Assembly: GCA_036557185.1 (NCBI GenBank)
Contig: DATBHZ010000171.1
Coordinates: 1-14,326, forward strand
Length of the DNA: 14,326 bases
DNA from: DATBHZ01 sp036557185
GTDB lineage: Bacteria > Actinomycetota > Acidimicrobiia > IMCC26256 > JAENVU01
Reading direction: 5' to 3'
Shown here: in pieces, positions 1 to 7,960 of the stretch
Position numbering within the stretch: position 1 is the stretch's first letter
Layout: every line of letters begins with the position of its first letter
Program-made: the position numbers and the translations under genes
Notes under the pieces: model-generated
What the model was told of the DNA's origin: nothing
What the model saw: the letters and a program-made list of their open reading frames with translations, nothing else
Database searches by the model: none

Positions 1-2513
<2,513 letters not shown>

Positions 2514-2559
2514 GGTGCTCCTCCGCGCGTCAGTGGGCGTTGACCGCTCTCGCGGTCCC
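2514..2559 (-). promoter_or_regulatory. Probable expression platform and ribosome binding site of gcvP
   Basis: Just after aptamer 2 the minus strand carries a perfect 6-bp hairpin with a GAGA tetraloop, GACCGC-GAGA-GCGGTC (2557-2542). About 17 bases further comes the Shine-Dalgarno GGAGGAG (2524-2518), 4 bases before the gcvP ATG. No run of U follows the hairpin, so it does not look like an intrinsic terminator. Control of translation initiation, or mRNA folding that exposes the SD, is the more likely output. This part is inference; the alternative pairings would have to be folded computationally. Confidence 0.5.
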
Positions 2560-2748
2560 TTCCCCCTCTGTCGCGGAACCTGAGAGATTCACCGCCCTCG
2601 CGGCTTTCCCCGTCGGTGAGAAGCTGCCCGGTGGTACCAGGTGCCCCTGCTCTCCAGAGTTGCCTCGCTCGGACGGTTCGGTGGCCTGAGAGATTCCGGG
2701 GAGGTTGCTCCTTCGGCGCCCCACCCAAGGGGCTCTCCCACCCGAGCG
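2560..2748 (-). promoter_or_regulatory. Tandem glycine riboswitch (two aptamers) upstream of gcvP
   Basis: Two consecutive glycine aptamers can be read on the minus strand. Aptamer 1 has GGGAGAG at its 5' side, the core CCGAAGGAGCAA (2716-2705) and CTCTCAGGC (2692-2684). Its P1 helix is a perfect 7-bp pair, CGCTCGG (2748-2742) with CCGAGCG (2672-2666). A 6-nt linker, AGGCAA, leads to aptamer 2, which has GGAGAG, the core CCGACGGGGAAA (2616-2605), CTCTCAGGT (2586-2578) and the terminal GACAGAGGGGG. Its P1 is CTCTG (2659-2655) with CAGAG (2570-2566). These are the hallmark conserved blocks of the glycine riboswitch class, which in known cases usually switches on gcv genes when glycine is abundant. 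It lies between gcvT and gcvP, so it can act directly only on gcvP. Confidence 0.95.
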
Positions 2749-2782
2749 ATTCGGCTCGATTGTCAGCAGTGCTGCAACGAGC

Positions 2783-3871
2783 TTACCGGCTGCCCACGAA
2801 CGGGAGCTTGGCCACGGTCGCCGCCACGGGCGTGCCGCGGACGTCGATCGTCACGTCGTCCCCCTCGGCGGCCTCGGGAGGCAGGAACGCGAGCGCGATC
2901 GCGCGCTCGAGCGTCGGAGAGAAGTTGCCACTCGTGACCTCACCGGCCGGCTTCCCGTCGATCATCACGGTGTAGCCCGCGCGCGGCGGGCGCCGGCCCT
3001 CGACGAGCAGGCCTCGGAGCTTGCGCTGCACACCGGCCTCGCGCTCGGCTTCCAGCGCAGCGCGCCCGCGGAAGTCGCCCTTGTCCCAGCGCACGACCCA
3101 GCCGAGCCCGGCTTGGAGCGGCGTGATCCCCTCCCCGAGCTCGTGACCGTGGAGCGGAAGCCCCGCCTCGAGCCGCAAGGTGTCGCGCGCGCCCAGGCCC
3201 GCCGGCGTCACGCCGGTTCCGAGCAAGGCGCGCCACAGCTCGGGAGCCACGCCGGCAGGGACATGGATCTCGACGCCGTCCTCTCCGGTGTAGCCCGTAC
3301 CGGCGACGATGCACTCGGTGCCCTCCCACCGAACGCGCGCGACCGCAAACCGAGGGACGTCCGCCGCGGAGGGAATGACGGCGCGTACGCGCTCGCGTGC
3401 GCGGGGTCCCTGCACGGCGAGGACCGCGCGCTCCCCCGTGATATCGGTCACCGAGACCGATCCCTCGTCGGGCGCCGAAGGATCCGCCAGGGCCTCCGCG
3501 ATGCGCGCCGTGTTCGAGGCGTTCGGCATCACGAGCAGCTCGTCGGGATCGGTCCACCACACGATGATGTCGTCCACCACGTGCGCGTCGTCGGGGTCGA
3601 GCAGGTGCGTGTACTGGGCGCGCCCCGGGCCGATGCGGTGCAGGTCGTTTGTCAATGCCCATTGCAGGAGCGGCACCGCCCCGCTGCCGGCCACGCGCAC
3701 CGAACCGAGGTGCGACACATCGAAGACGACCGCGTCCGTGCGGCACGCCTCGTGCTCCTGGAGCACGCCCGCGTACTGGATGGGCATCTCCCAGCCGCCG
3801 AACTCGGCCATGCGCGCACCGAGTGCACGGTGCTCGGCGTCGAGGGGGCTGAGCCGCAGCGCCCCCGTCAC
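2783..3871 (-). CDS. gcvT: Aminomethyltransferase, T-protein of the glycine cleavage system
   Basis: GcvT releases ammonia from aminomethyl-GcvH and makes 5,10-methylene-tetrahydrofolate. The product is 362 residues, normal for the family. The N-terminus has the usual RLSPLDAEHRALGARM and EFGGWEMPIQY, then FDVSHLG near residues 50-56, TNDL near 74-77 and the acidic VVDDIIV, whose Asp pair at 100-101 matches the catalytic region. The folate-binding GTGYTGEDGVEI and the C-terminal GxVTSGNFSPTLERAIALAFL follow. The start chosen is GTG at 3871-3869, because the family N-terminus begins there and the GTG overlaps the TGA of the upstream gene (GTGA, 3871-3868). No Shine-Dalgarno is obvious, which fits translational coupling. 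The frame stays open upstream to 4216, but that part runs through another gene and does not resemble GcvT. Confidence 0.96.
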   Translation of the reverse strand: MTGALRLSPLDAEHRALGARMAEFGGWEMPIQYAGVLQEHEACRTDAVVFDVSHLGSVRVAGSGAVPLLQWALTNDLHRIGPGRAQYTHLLDPDDAHVVDDIIVWWTDPDELLVMPNASNTARIAEALADPSAPDEGSVSVTDITGERAVLAVQGPRARERVRAVIPSAADVPRFAVARVRWEGTECIVAGTGYTGEDGVEIHVPAGVAPELWRALLGTGVTPAGLGARDTLRLEAGLPLHGHELGEGITPLQAGLGWVVRWDKGDFRGRAALEAEREAGVQRKLRGLLVEGRRPPRAGYTVMIDGKPAGEVTSGNFSPTLERAIALAFLPPEAAEGDDVTIDVRGTPVAATVAKLPFVGSR

Positions 3872-4278
3872 GCTGACTCGGCACGTCGCGGCGTCTGGCG
3901 CCGCGGCGGGTCGAGGTCGAGGCGCAGCGGCCTCCCCTCCCCGAGCTCGCCGGCGAGCTGCGACGGCGGCTCGAGCCCGTACTTCACGAGCAGGTGGAGG
4001 TAGTCGCGCTGGTAGAGCACCTTCACGCGCACGTCCGGGTAGAGCTCCGTCAGCCGGCGAGCCTTGCGGTTCTTCTTGGTGACGAGCTTCTGGTTCATCG
4101 TGGTGATCTCGATGAACAGATCCTGCGCGGGAAGGTAGAAGTCCGGGGTGAACGCCTGCGACGCGTTGCCCTCGGTGTCCGTCTCGAGGGTGAACGTCCG
4201 AGGCTCGTACTCCCACGCGATGCCGTAGAAGTCGAGCAGCTTCGCGAATTGCCGCTCGGAGTTGTGCGCGAAGCGCAC
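3868..4278 (-). CDS. Small PD-(D/E)XK-like protein of unknown function, coupled to gcvT
   Basis: The product is 136 residues with no family I can name with certainty. The pattern resembles a PD-(D/E)XK nuclease fold of the VSR/DUF559 kind: SERQFAKLLDFYGI (E8) as first helix, YEPRTF near 24-29, then FTPDFYLP with D46, and LFIEITTMNQ with E57 as the D...E-x-K strand. The usual lysine of E-x-K is a threonine (T59). Lysines K64, K68 and K69 follow closely in KLVTKKNRK and could stand in for it. The C-terminal 30 residues are proline- and arginine-rich. The start is GTG at 4278 with GAGGAG directly abutting it. No better in-frame ATG, GTG or TTG exists between it and the upstream MerR stop 35 bases away. 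Its TGA is shared with the gcvT GTG. From memory, relatives are annotated hypothetical and some occur near or fused to hpt; I could not check this. Confidence 0.8.
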   Translation of the reverse strand: MRFAHNSERQFAKLLDFYGIAWEYEPRTFTLETDTEGNASQAFTPDFYLPAQDLFIEITTMNQKLVTKKNRKARRLTELYPDVRVKVLYQRDYLHLLVKYGLEPPSQLAGELGEGRPLRLDLDPPRRQTPRRAESA

Positions 4279-4313
4279 CTCCTCGTGGGGCAGACGCTCC
4301 GCACCGTCGATCG

Positions 4314-4865
4314 CTAGCCTCCCCCGCTCGCTGCTCGACGATCGCTCGCGCCGTTGGAAGCGGCCGGTGCCGGCGCGATGCGGGTGATGCTCGCGTCGAG
4401 CGCCTCGACCAGGCCGCCGAGCGGGACGATGTTCAGCACGCCCTGGCCCTTGCGGACGACGTCGACGATGTCGTCGCCCGTGCGGACGAGCACCGATTGC
4501 GAGCCGTCCAGCACCAGGCTCGCGGTTCCGATCTCCTCACCTAGGTGCGCTCGGAGATAGTCCACGGCCTTGCGCGCGGTCTGGAGCGACAGGCCGGCAT
4601 CGAGCAGGCTCTTGATCACTTTCAGCGCGACGAGGTCACGGTAGGAGTACCTGCGTTGCGTGCCGCTGCCTGCCGCGTCGGCGAGGGACGGCCGCAGGAG
4701 GTCCGTGCGCGCCCAGTAGTCGAGCTGGCGGTACGAGATGCCGACGATCTTGCAGACCTGCGGCCCGCTGTAGCCGATCTCGTGCCATCGGCTGCCGTCG
4801 AGCGTGCCCTGCTCCACACGTGCGGGGAGCTCTCGGGACGTGCGCTTGTGGGAAGTGGTAGCCAT
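4314..4865 (-). CDS. MerR-family transcriptional regulator, Rv1830-like
   Basis: This is a 183-residue MerR regulator. The N-terminal winged helix-turn-helix covers about residues 32-105: YSGPQVCKIVGISYRQLDYWARTDLL is the HTH, followed by the wing SGTQRRYSYRDLVALKVIKSL. A helix (DAGLSLQTARKAVDYLRAHL) and a compact alpha/beta effector-like domain of about residues 110-165 (VLDGSQSVLVRTGDDIVDVV, QGVLNIVPL) come next, then a low-complexity Ala/Ser/Gly tail. It resembles M. tuberculosis Rv1830 in sequence and in neighbourhood. The only cysteine is C38, so it is not a classical metal sensor. The ATG at 4865 has GGAGG about 10 bases upstream and a second GGAG adjoining. A clear promoter with overlapping dyads lies about 90 bases upstream, which suggests autoregulation and control of the downstream gcvT-gcvP unit. 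The DNA target and ligand are unknown. Confidence 0.93.
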   Translation of the reverse strand: MATTSHKRTSRELPARVEQGTLDGSRWHEIGYSGPQVCKIVGISYRQLDYWARTDLLRPSLADAAGSGTQRRYSYRDLVALKVIKSLLDAGLSLQTARKAVDYLRAHLGEEIGTASLVLDGSQSVLVRTGDDIVDVVRKGQGVLNIVPLGGLVEALDASITRIAPAPAASNGASDRRAASGGG

Positions 4866-4933
4866 CTCCGCGGATCCTCCGCCCTGGGTTCGGGCCGTCG
4901 CTCGAGCCCCTCGTCACTCCTGAGTCACATCAT

Positions 4934-4958
4934 CGTAATTACGGCGTTGTGGACCGTA
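4934..4958. promoter_or_regulatory. Candidate operator: overlapping dyads at the MerR promoter
   Basis: Two symmetric elements overlap here. One is the 19-bp inverted repeat TACGG-N9-CCGTA (4940-4958), whose one arm is most of the -10 hexamer. The other is the perfect 10-bp palindrome CGTAATTACG (4934-4943), just past the predicted start site. AT-rich palindromes are rare in this GC-rich window. A protein bound here would block or reshape the promoter, so autoregulation by the adjacent MerR protein is the simplest reading. Classical MerR operators sit between -35 and -10, whereas this one covers -10 to about +13. That would suit repression better than spacer untwisting. Confidence 0.4.
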
Positions 4959-4981
4959 CCTTGAGCGTCGGTCCGCGTCAA
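4953..4981 (-). promoter_or_regulatory. Sigma70-type promoter for the MerR-gcvT-gcvP unit
   Basis: The minus strand reads TTGACG (4981-4976), exactly 17 bases, then TACGGT (4958-4953). This is an optimal spacing with a near-consensus -35 and a TANNNT -10, in the only sizeable gap (132 bases) between the bifunctional nuclease gene and the MerR gene. The predicted start site is near 4946, giving an 5' leader of about 80 nt with a Shine-Dalgarno close to the ATG. The -10 is also the left arm of an inverted repeat. Not confirmed experimentally. Confidence 0.65.
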
Positions 4982-4997
4982 CGCTTGGTCCCGCGGC

Positions 4998-5486
4998 TCA
5001 GGAGCCCTCGGCGAAATCCTGTGGGGTCACCTGATCGAGGAACTCCCGGAACTCCTCGATCTGGGTCTCGTCCTCCTCGGCCTCGAAGAGCACGCCCGCC
5101 TCGTCGAGCACGTTCTCCTCGACGAAGATCGGCACCTGCGGGTCGTAGCGGACGGCGAGCGCGATCGCGTCGGAGGGACGTGACGAGACGTTGTCGACCG
5201 TCCCTGCCCGGTCGAGCGTGATCTCGGCGTAGAAGGTGCCTTCCTGGAGCTGCGTGATGACCACCTGCGTGAGGGTCACGCCCATGCCGTCGAGGACCGT
5301 CTTGAAGAGGTCGTGTGTCATCGGCCGCGGCGTCTCCATCCCCTGGAGCGCGTACACGATGGCCGTCGCCTCGGGGGGACCGATGAAGATTGGCAGGTGC
5401 CGGTTGCCGTCCTCCTCGCGCAGCAGGACGATCGGCTGGTTCGAGGGAACCTCGACTCTGACACCCACGAGCGAGACACGGATCAT
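4998..5486 (-). CDS. Bifunctional nuclease family protein (DUF151), Rv1829-like
   Basis: This 162-residue protein belongs to the DUF151/BFN family, members of which have been reported to cleave DNA and RNA; the physiological role is unsettled. Family signatures are NRHLPIFIGPPEATAI at residues 28-43, PRPMTHDLF at 53-61, GTFYAEI near 83-89 and SSRPSDAIALAVR at 101-113. The C-terminus is strongly acidic (EAEEDETQIEEF), with no UVR domain. The ATG at 5486 overlaps the hpt stop by 4 bases (ATGA), with a strong GGAGGAGG about 4 bases upstream, so the two are translationally coupled. The position between two MerR genes matches the mycobacterial Rv1828-Rv1829-Rv1830 order. I see no terminator in the 132-bp gap that follows, which instead holds the promoter of the next gene. 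Confidence 0.95.
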   Translation of the reverse strand: MIRVSLVGVRVEVPSNQPIVLLREEDGNRHLPIFIGPPEATAIVYALQGMETPRPMTHDLFKTVLDGMGVTLTQVVITQLQEGTFYAEITLDRAGTVDNVSSRPSDAIALAVRYDPQVPIFVEENVLDEAGVLFEAEEDETQIEEFREFLDQVTPQDFAEGS

Positions 5487-6115
5487 GGGGCCTCCTCCGA
5501 CTGGAAAGTTACACCGTCACCAGGACCCTCAAACCTCGGGCGCGCCACGGGCCGACGGCCGTACAGGGTGTCCAGATACGCATGGGGATCCTCCTGCACC
5601 ACCCGCCGATCGACGACGTAGACGGCATCGAGGTTCCGGTAGAGCTCGTCGAGGTGCAGGCCGTATCCGAGGACGAAGACGTCCGGGATCTCGGCTCCGC
5701 GATAGCGCACGTCGAGCGGGACGATGCGTCGCGTCGGACGATCGAGGAGTGTGCACAGCTCGACCCGTCGTGCTCCTCGCTCCAGCATCTCCCTCCGGAG
5801 GAACGTCGCCGTGAGACCGGTGTCGACCATGTCCTCGACCAGCACGACGTCGCGATCGGTGAGGTCCAGGTCCACATCTTTGAGCACGCGTACCCGGCCC
5901 GAGTCCGGCGCGAACCGGGAGATCGCGACGAAGTCCACGAACACCGGAACGCCGCGGACCTCACGGGCGAGGTCGCCGAGGAACGTCAAGGCGCCCTTCA
6001 GCACACCCACCAGCACGACACCGTCCGGGTGGTCGACGGCGATCTCGCGGCCGATCCTCGCGGCGGTGCGCGCCAAGTCCTCGCTGGTGAGCAGCGGTAC
6101 CGCGTCGGGAGGCAA
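5483..6115 (-). CDS. hpt: Hypoxanthine phosphoribosyltransferase
   Basis: This purine salvage enzyme converts hypoxanthine (and often guanine) plus PRPP to IMP or GMP. The product is 210 residues. The PRPP-binding signature VVLVEDMVDTGLT covers residues 90-102, with the acidic pair E94/D95. The pyrophosphate loop GVLKGA is at 37-42 and the purine-side segment IPDVFVLGYGLHLDELYRNL lies near 145-165. The C-terminus has an extra proline- and acid-rich tail of about 25 residues. The start is TTG at 6115, 8 bases after the stop of the upstream MerR gene and with a weak ribosome site. The next candidate start is a TTG at codon 14, which would trim the N-terminal helix. The stop overlaps the bifunctional nuclease ATG. 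hpt is not part of the mycobacterial version of this cluster, so its placement here is notable. Confidence 0.94.
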   Translation of the reverse strand: MPPDAVPLLTSEDLARTAARIGREIAVDHPDGVVLVGVLKGALTFLGDLAREVRGVPVFVDFVAISRFAPDSGRVRVLKDVDLDLTDRDVVLVEDMVDTGLTATFLRREMLERGARRVELCTLLDRPTRRIVPLDVRYRGAEIPDVFVLGYGLHLDELYRNLDAVYVVDRRVVQEDPHAYLDTLYGRRPVARPRFEGPGDGVTFQSEEAP

Positions 6116-6123
6116 GCGATCCG

Positions 6124-6981
6124 TCAGTCGGTGAGCAGATTGCCGACCTGCGTGCGGAGGAACGCTGTGCGCAGCGCGCGGCCCGATTGCGCGAGCTCGA
6201 CGAGCCCTTCGCGCGCTCGTGTGTGCGCCTCGGGATTGCGTTGGCGCAGGAGCGGCTGGAGGACCTGCGCGTACAGCCCCGCCTCGCGCCCCGCGAAGTG
6301 CTGGTACATCCGGAGGTGCCGCGGCTCGATGCCGTGCGCGCCGAACACGGCAGCGAGCTGCGCGATCTCGCGCGCCGTCTCGTCGAAGAAGATGCGGTCC
6401 CCGGCGCCCGCGACCGGCGTGATGAGCCCGTAGTCCTCGAGCTCTCCGATCTGCGTCTCGGTGAGACCCGCTGCGGCAGCCAGGTCAGCGCGGGTGAGCG
6501 CGCCGTCGCCGACCGGATCGAGGTCGTCGTCGTTCGCGCCGTCCAGCGGCAGTGGCGGCGTCGAGGAGCGCTTCGCCGCAGGCTCGGCCTTGGTGCTCTT
6601 GCCGCTCTTGGCGGCTCTCGGCGGCTCCTTGCGCCGGGGCGCCCGTGCCGCGGTCTTGCGGCTCGGCGTGGCGGTCGCCGGAGGTGCCGTCGCGACGGCC
6701 GCCGGCTCGGGGAGCTTGCCCGGCCCCGCCTCTTCGAGCTTGCTCTTGATCACCTTGAGCGGGAGGAAGTTCTCCTTCTGCTGGTGGAGGATCCACCGGA
6801 GCCTGCTGACGTCGTCCGAGTAGAACTTCCGGTAGCCGGACGGCGTCCGCTCGGGGTCGATCAGCCCTTGGCTCTCGAGGAACCGGATCTTCGAGATCGT
6901 GATGTCCGGGAACTCGTCGCGGAGGGTGGCGAGCACCTCACCGATCGAGAGGTGCTCCGACGGTGTCGTCGTGCTCGACAT
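6124..6981 (-). CDS. MerR-family transcriptional regulator with two helix-turn-helix segments, Rv1828-like
   Basis: The product is 285 residues. The N-terminal MerR DNA-binding domain spans about residues 11-85 (LSIGEVLATLRDEFPDITIS, SKIRFLESQGLI, TPSGYRKFYSDDVSRLRWIL). A long low-complexity linker rich in Ala, Pro, Lys and Arg follows at about residues 87-150. The C-terminal region starts with a second HTH-like segment, LTRADLAAAAGLTETQIGEL, near residues 160-180 and continues as helices to the end. This architecture and the neighbourhood match mycobacterial Rv1828. The ATG at 6981 is 2 bases after the garA stop and has a strong GGGGGAGAG upstream, so it is co-translated with garA. The length of the basic linker is unusual and could add nonspecific DNA or RNA contacts (inference). 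Confidence 0.94.
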   Translation of the reverse strand: MSSTTTPSEHLSIGEVLATLRDEFPDITISKIRFLESQGLIDPERTPSGYRKFYSDDVSRLRWILHQQKENFLPLKVIKSKLEEAGPGKLPEPAAVATAPPATATPSRKTAARAPRRKEPPRAAKSGKSTKAEPAAKRSSTPPLPLDGANDDDLDPVGDGALTRADLAAAAGLTETQIGELEDYGLITPVAGAGDRIFFDETAREIAQLAAVFGAHGIEPRHLRMYQHFAGREAGLYAQVLQPLLRQRNPEAHTRAREGLVELAQSGRALRTAFLRTQVGNLLTD

Positions 6982-6983
6982 GC

Positions 6984-7439
6984 TCAGCTCTCCCCCGCCG
7001 ACCGGAACGTCAACGAGAAGCGGCCCACCTGGAGCTCGTCGCCGTCGCGCAGCTCGCGCTCCTCGACCCGCTCGCGGTTGACGTAGGTGCCGTTGAGCGA
7101 GCCCACGTCGCGCACGGCGAACGTGCCGCCCGAGCGCTGGATCACGGAATGGCGACGCGAGACCGTGATGTCGTCGAGGAACACGTCGGAGTCCGGATGA
7201 CGGCCGACGGACACCTCGTCGGCGTCGATCTTGTAGGTCGAGCCCGCGTTAGGTCCGCGATCCACGACGACCAGTGCCGTGCCGGGCGGGAGCTGGCTCC
7301 CGAGGTCGGCCTCGGACGAGCCGAGACGGACGGCCTCGTGGCGCAGGGTCGTGTCGTCACCCCCACCGAGGGTGGCGCCGCACGACGAGCAGTACCTCGA
7401 TCCGTCCTCGTTGCGATGTCCGCACCGGGCGCAGACCAT
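6984..7439 (-). CDS. garA: FHA-domain protein, GarA/OdhI-like, with N-terminal zinc ribbon
   Basis: This is a phosphothreonine-binding regulator. The best start is ATG at 7439, giving 151 residues. A TTG 5 codons upstream (7454) is possible but adds nothing conserved. Residues 3-20 form a zinc ribbon with two Cys pairs (C3/C6 and C17/C20). A short linker has a Thr pair in GDDTTLRHEA (T30/T31), where GarA and OdhI carry their ETTS phosphorylation site. The FHA domain (about 50-145) includes LPPGTALVVVDRGPNAGS, GRHPDSDVFLDD (R80), TVSRRH (92-97) and GSLNGTYVNR (N116), nearly the mycobacterial GarA sequence. In mycobacteria and corynebacteria this protein binds and inhibits 2-oxoglutarate dehydrogenase, and in mycobacteria it also controls glutamate metabolism, with kinases PknB/PknG switching it. 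That role is inferred here by homology. Confidence 0.95.
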   Translation of the reverse strand: MVCARCGHRNEDGSRYCSSCGATLGGGDDTTLRHEAVRLGSSEADLGSQLPPGTALVVVDRGPNAGSTYKIDADEVSVGRHPDSDVFLDDITVSRRHSVIQRSGGTFAVRDVGSLNGTYVNRERVEERELRDGDELQVGRFSLTFRSAGES

Positions 7440-7523
7440 GAAGCCAGGGTACAACCTGAACCAGAGGTCGAGACAGGGCGTGATCGCGCGCCGCGCGGCG
7501 CAACCCTCGACCAGGTTCGAGCG
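7440..7523. other. Structured spacer between gcvH and garA
   Basis: This 84-base spacer holds nested symmetric sequences. Arms GGTCGAG (7466-7472, plus strand) and CTCGACC (7506-7512) can pair, and so can AACCTG (7453-7458) and CAGGTT (7512-7517). In the loop is a 14-bp perfect palindrome, GCGCCGCGCGGCGC (7488-7501). There is no T tract on either side, so it is not a classical intrinsic terminator. It could form an attenuating hairpin after gcvH, a protein site for garA control, or simply reflect GC-rich sequence. Confidence 0.4.
7446..7451 (-). promoter_or_regulatory. Possible -10 element of a leaderless garA promoter
   Basis: The minus strand reads TACCCT (a TANNNT -10) followed by exactly 6 bases and then the garA ATG, so the predicted start site falls on or beside the A of the ATG. 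No good Shine-Dalgarno precedes that ATG. Leaderless transcripts are common in actinobacteria. The -35 region is poor, so this is tentative. Confidence 0.35.
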
Positions 7524-7904
7524 TCAGCTCTCGAGAAAGGCCTGGTAGGCGGACGCGTCCATGAGGGCGTCCACCTGTGCGGCGTCCCCGAGCTCGACCG
7601 CGAACAGCCACCCGTCGCCGTACGGCTGCATGTTGACGAGCTCCGGCGCGGTCTCGAGCGCCGGGTTGACCTCGTCGATCTTGCCGGTCACCGGCGAGTA
7701 GACCTCGGAGACGGACTTCGTCGACTCGATCTCGGCCACGGAGCCGCCGGCCATGACGTCGAGCCCCACGTCGGGGAGCTGGACGTAGACGACGTCACCG
7801 AGCGCGTCCTGTGCGTAGTCGGTGATGCCGATGGTCGCCCGGCCTCCGTCGACTCGCACCCACTCGTGCTCCTTCGAGTACCGCAGGTCGTCCGGAAACT
7901 CCAT
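7524..7904 (-). CDS. gcvH: Glycine cleavage system H-protein
   Basis: This is the lipoyl carrier that shuttles the aminomethyl group between GcvP, GcvT and the L-protein. At 126 residues it has the normal family length. The N-terminus DLRYSKEHEWVRVDGG and GITDYAQDALGDVVYV are typical. The lipoylation motif is VAEIESTKSVSEVYSP with the modified lysine at K63 (E. coli numbering is 64). The ATG at 7904 has AAGGGGAG about 9 bases upstream. It follows the nucleotidyltransferase gene by 56 bases and precedes garA by 84 bases, matching the mycobacterial gcvH-garA order. It is separated from gcvT and gcvP by five or more genes, so it is probably expressed on a different transcript from them. Confidence 0.97.
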   Translation of the reverse strand: MEFPDDLRYSKEHEWVRVDGGRATIGITDYAQDALGDVVYVQLPDVGLDVMAGGSVAEIESTKSVSEVYSPVTGKIDEVNPALETAPELVNMQPYGDGWLFAVELGDAAQVDALMDASAYQAFLES

Positions 7905-7960
7905 GGGCGTCGGCTCCCCTTCCGCGAGTGCGAGCGCGCAGGCTAGCGAGCGAGCGGCGA

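Noticed and set aside
2759..2764. GACAAT on the minus strand as a -10 for a riboswitch promoter
   Set aside because: Correctly placed before aptamer 1, but no acceptable -35 at 16-18 bases; too weak to list as a promoter.
3872..4216. N-terminal extension of gcvT to 4216
   Set aside because: The extra residues are a shadow of the PD-(D/E)XK-like gene; the GcvT homology begins at the GTG at 3871.
7488..7501. 14-bp palindrome as an intrinsic terminator
   Set aside because: No loop of useful size and no U-tract on either strand; kept only as part of a structured spacer.
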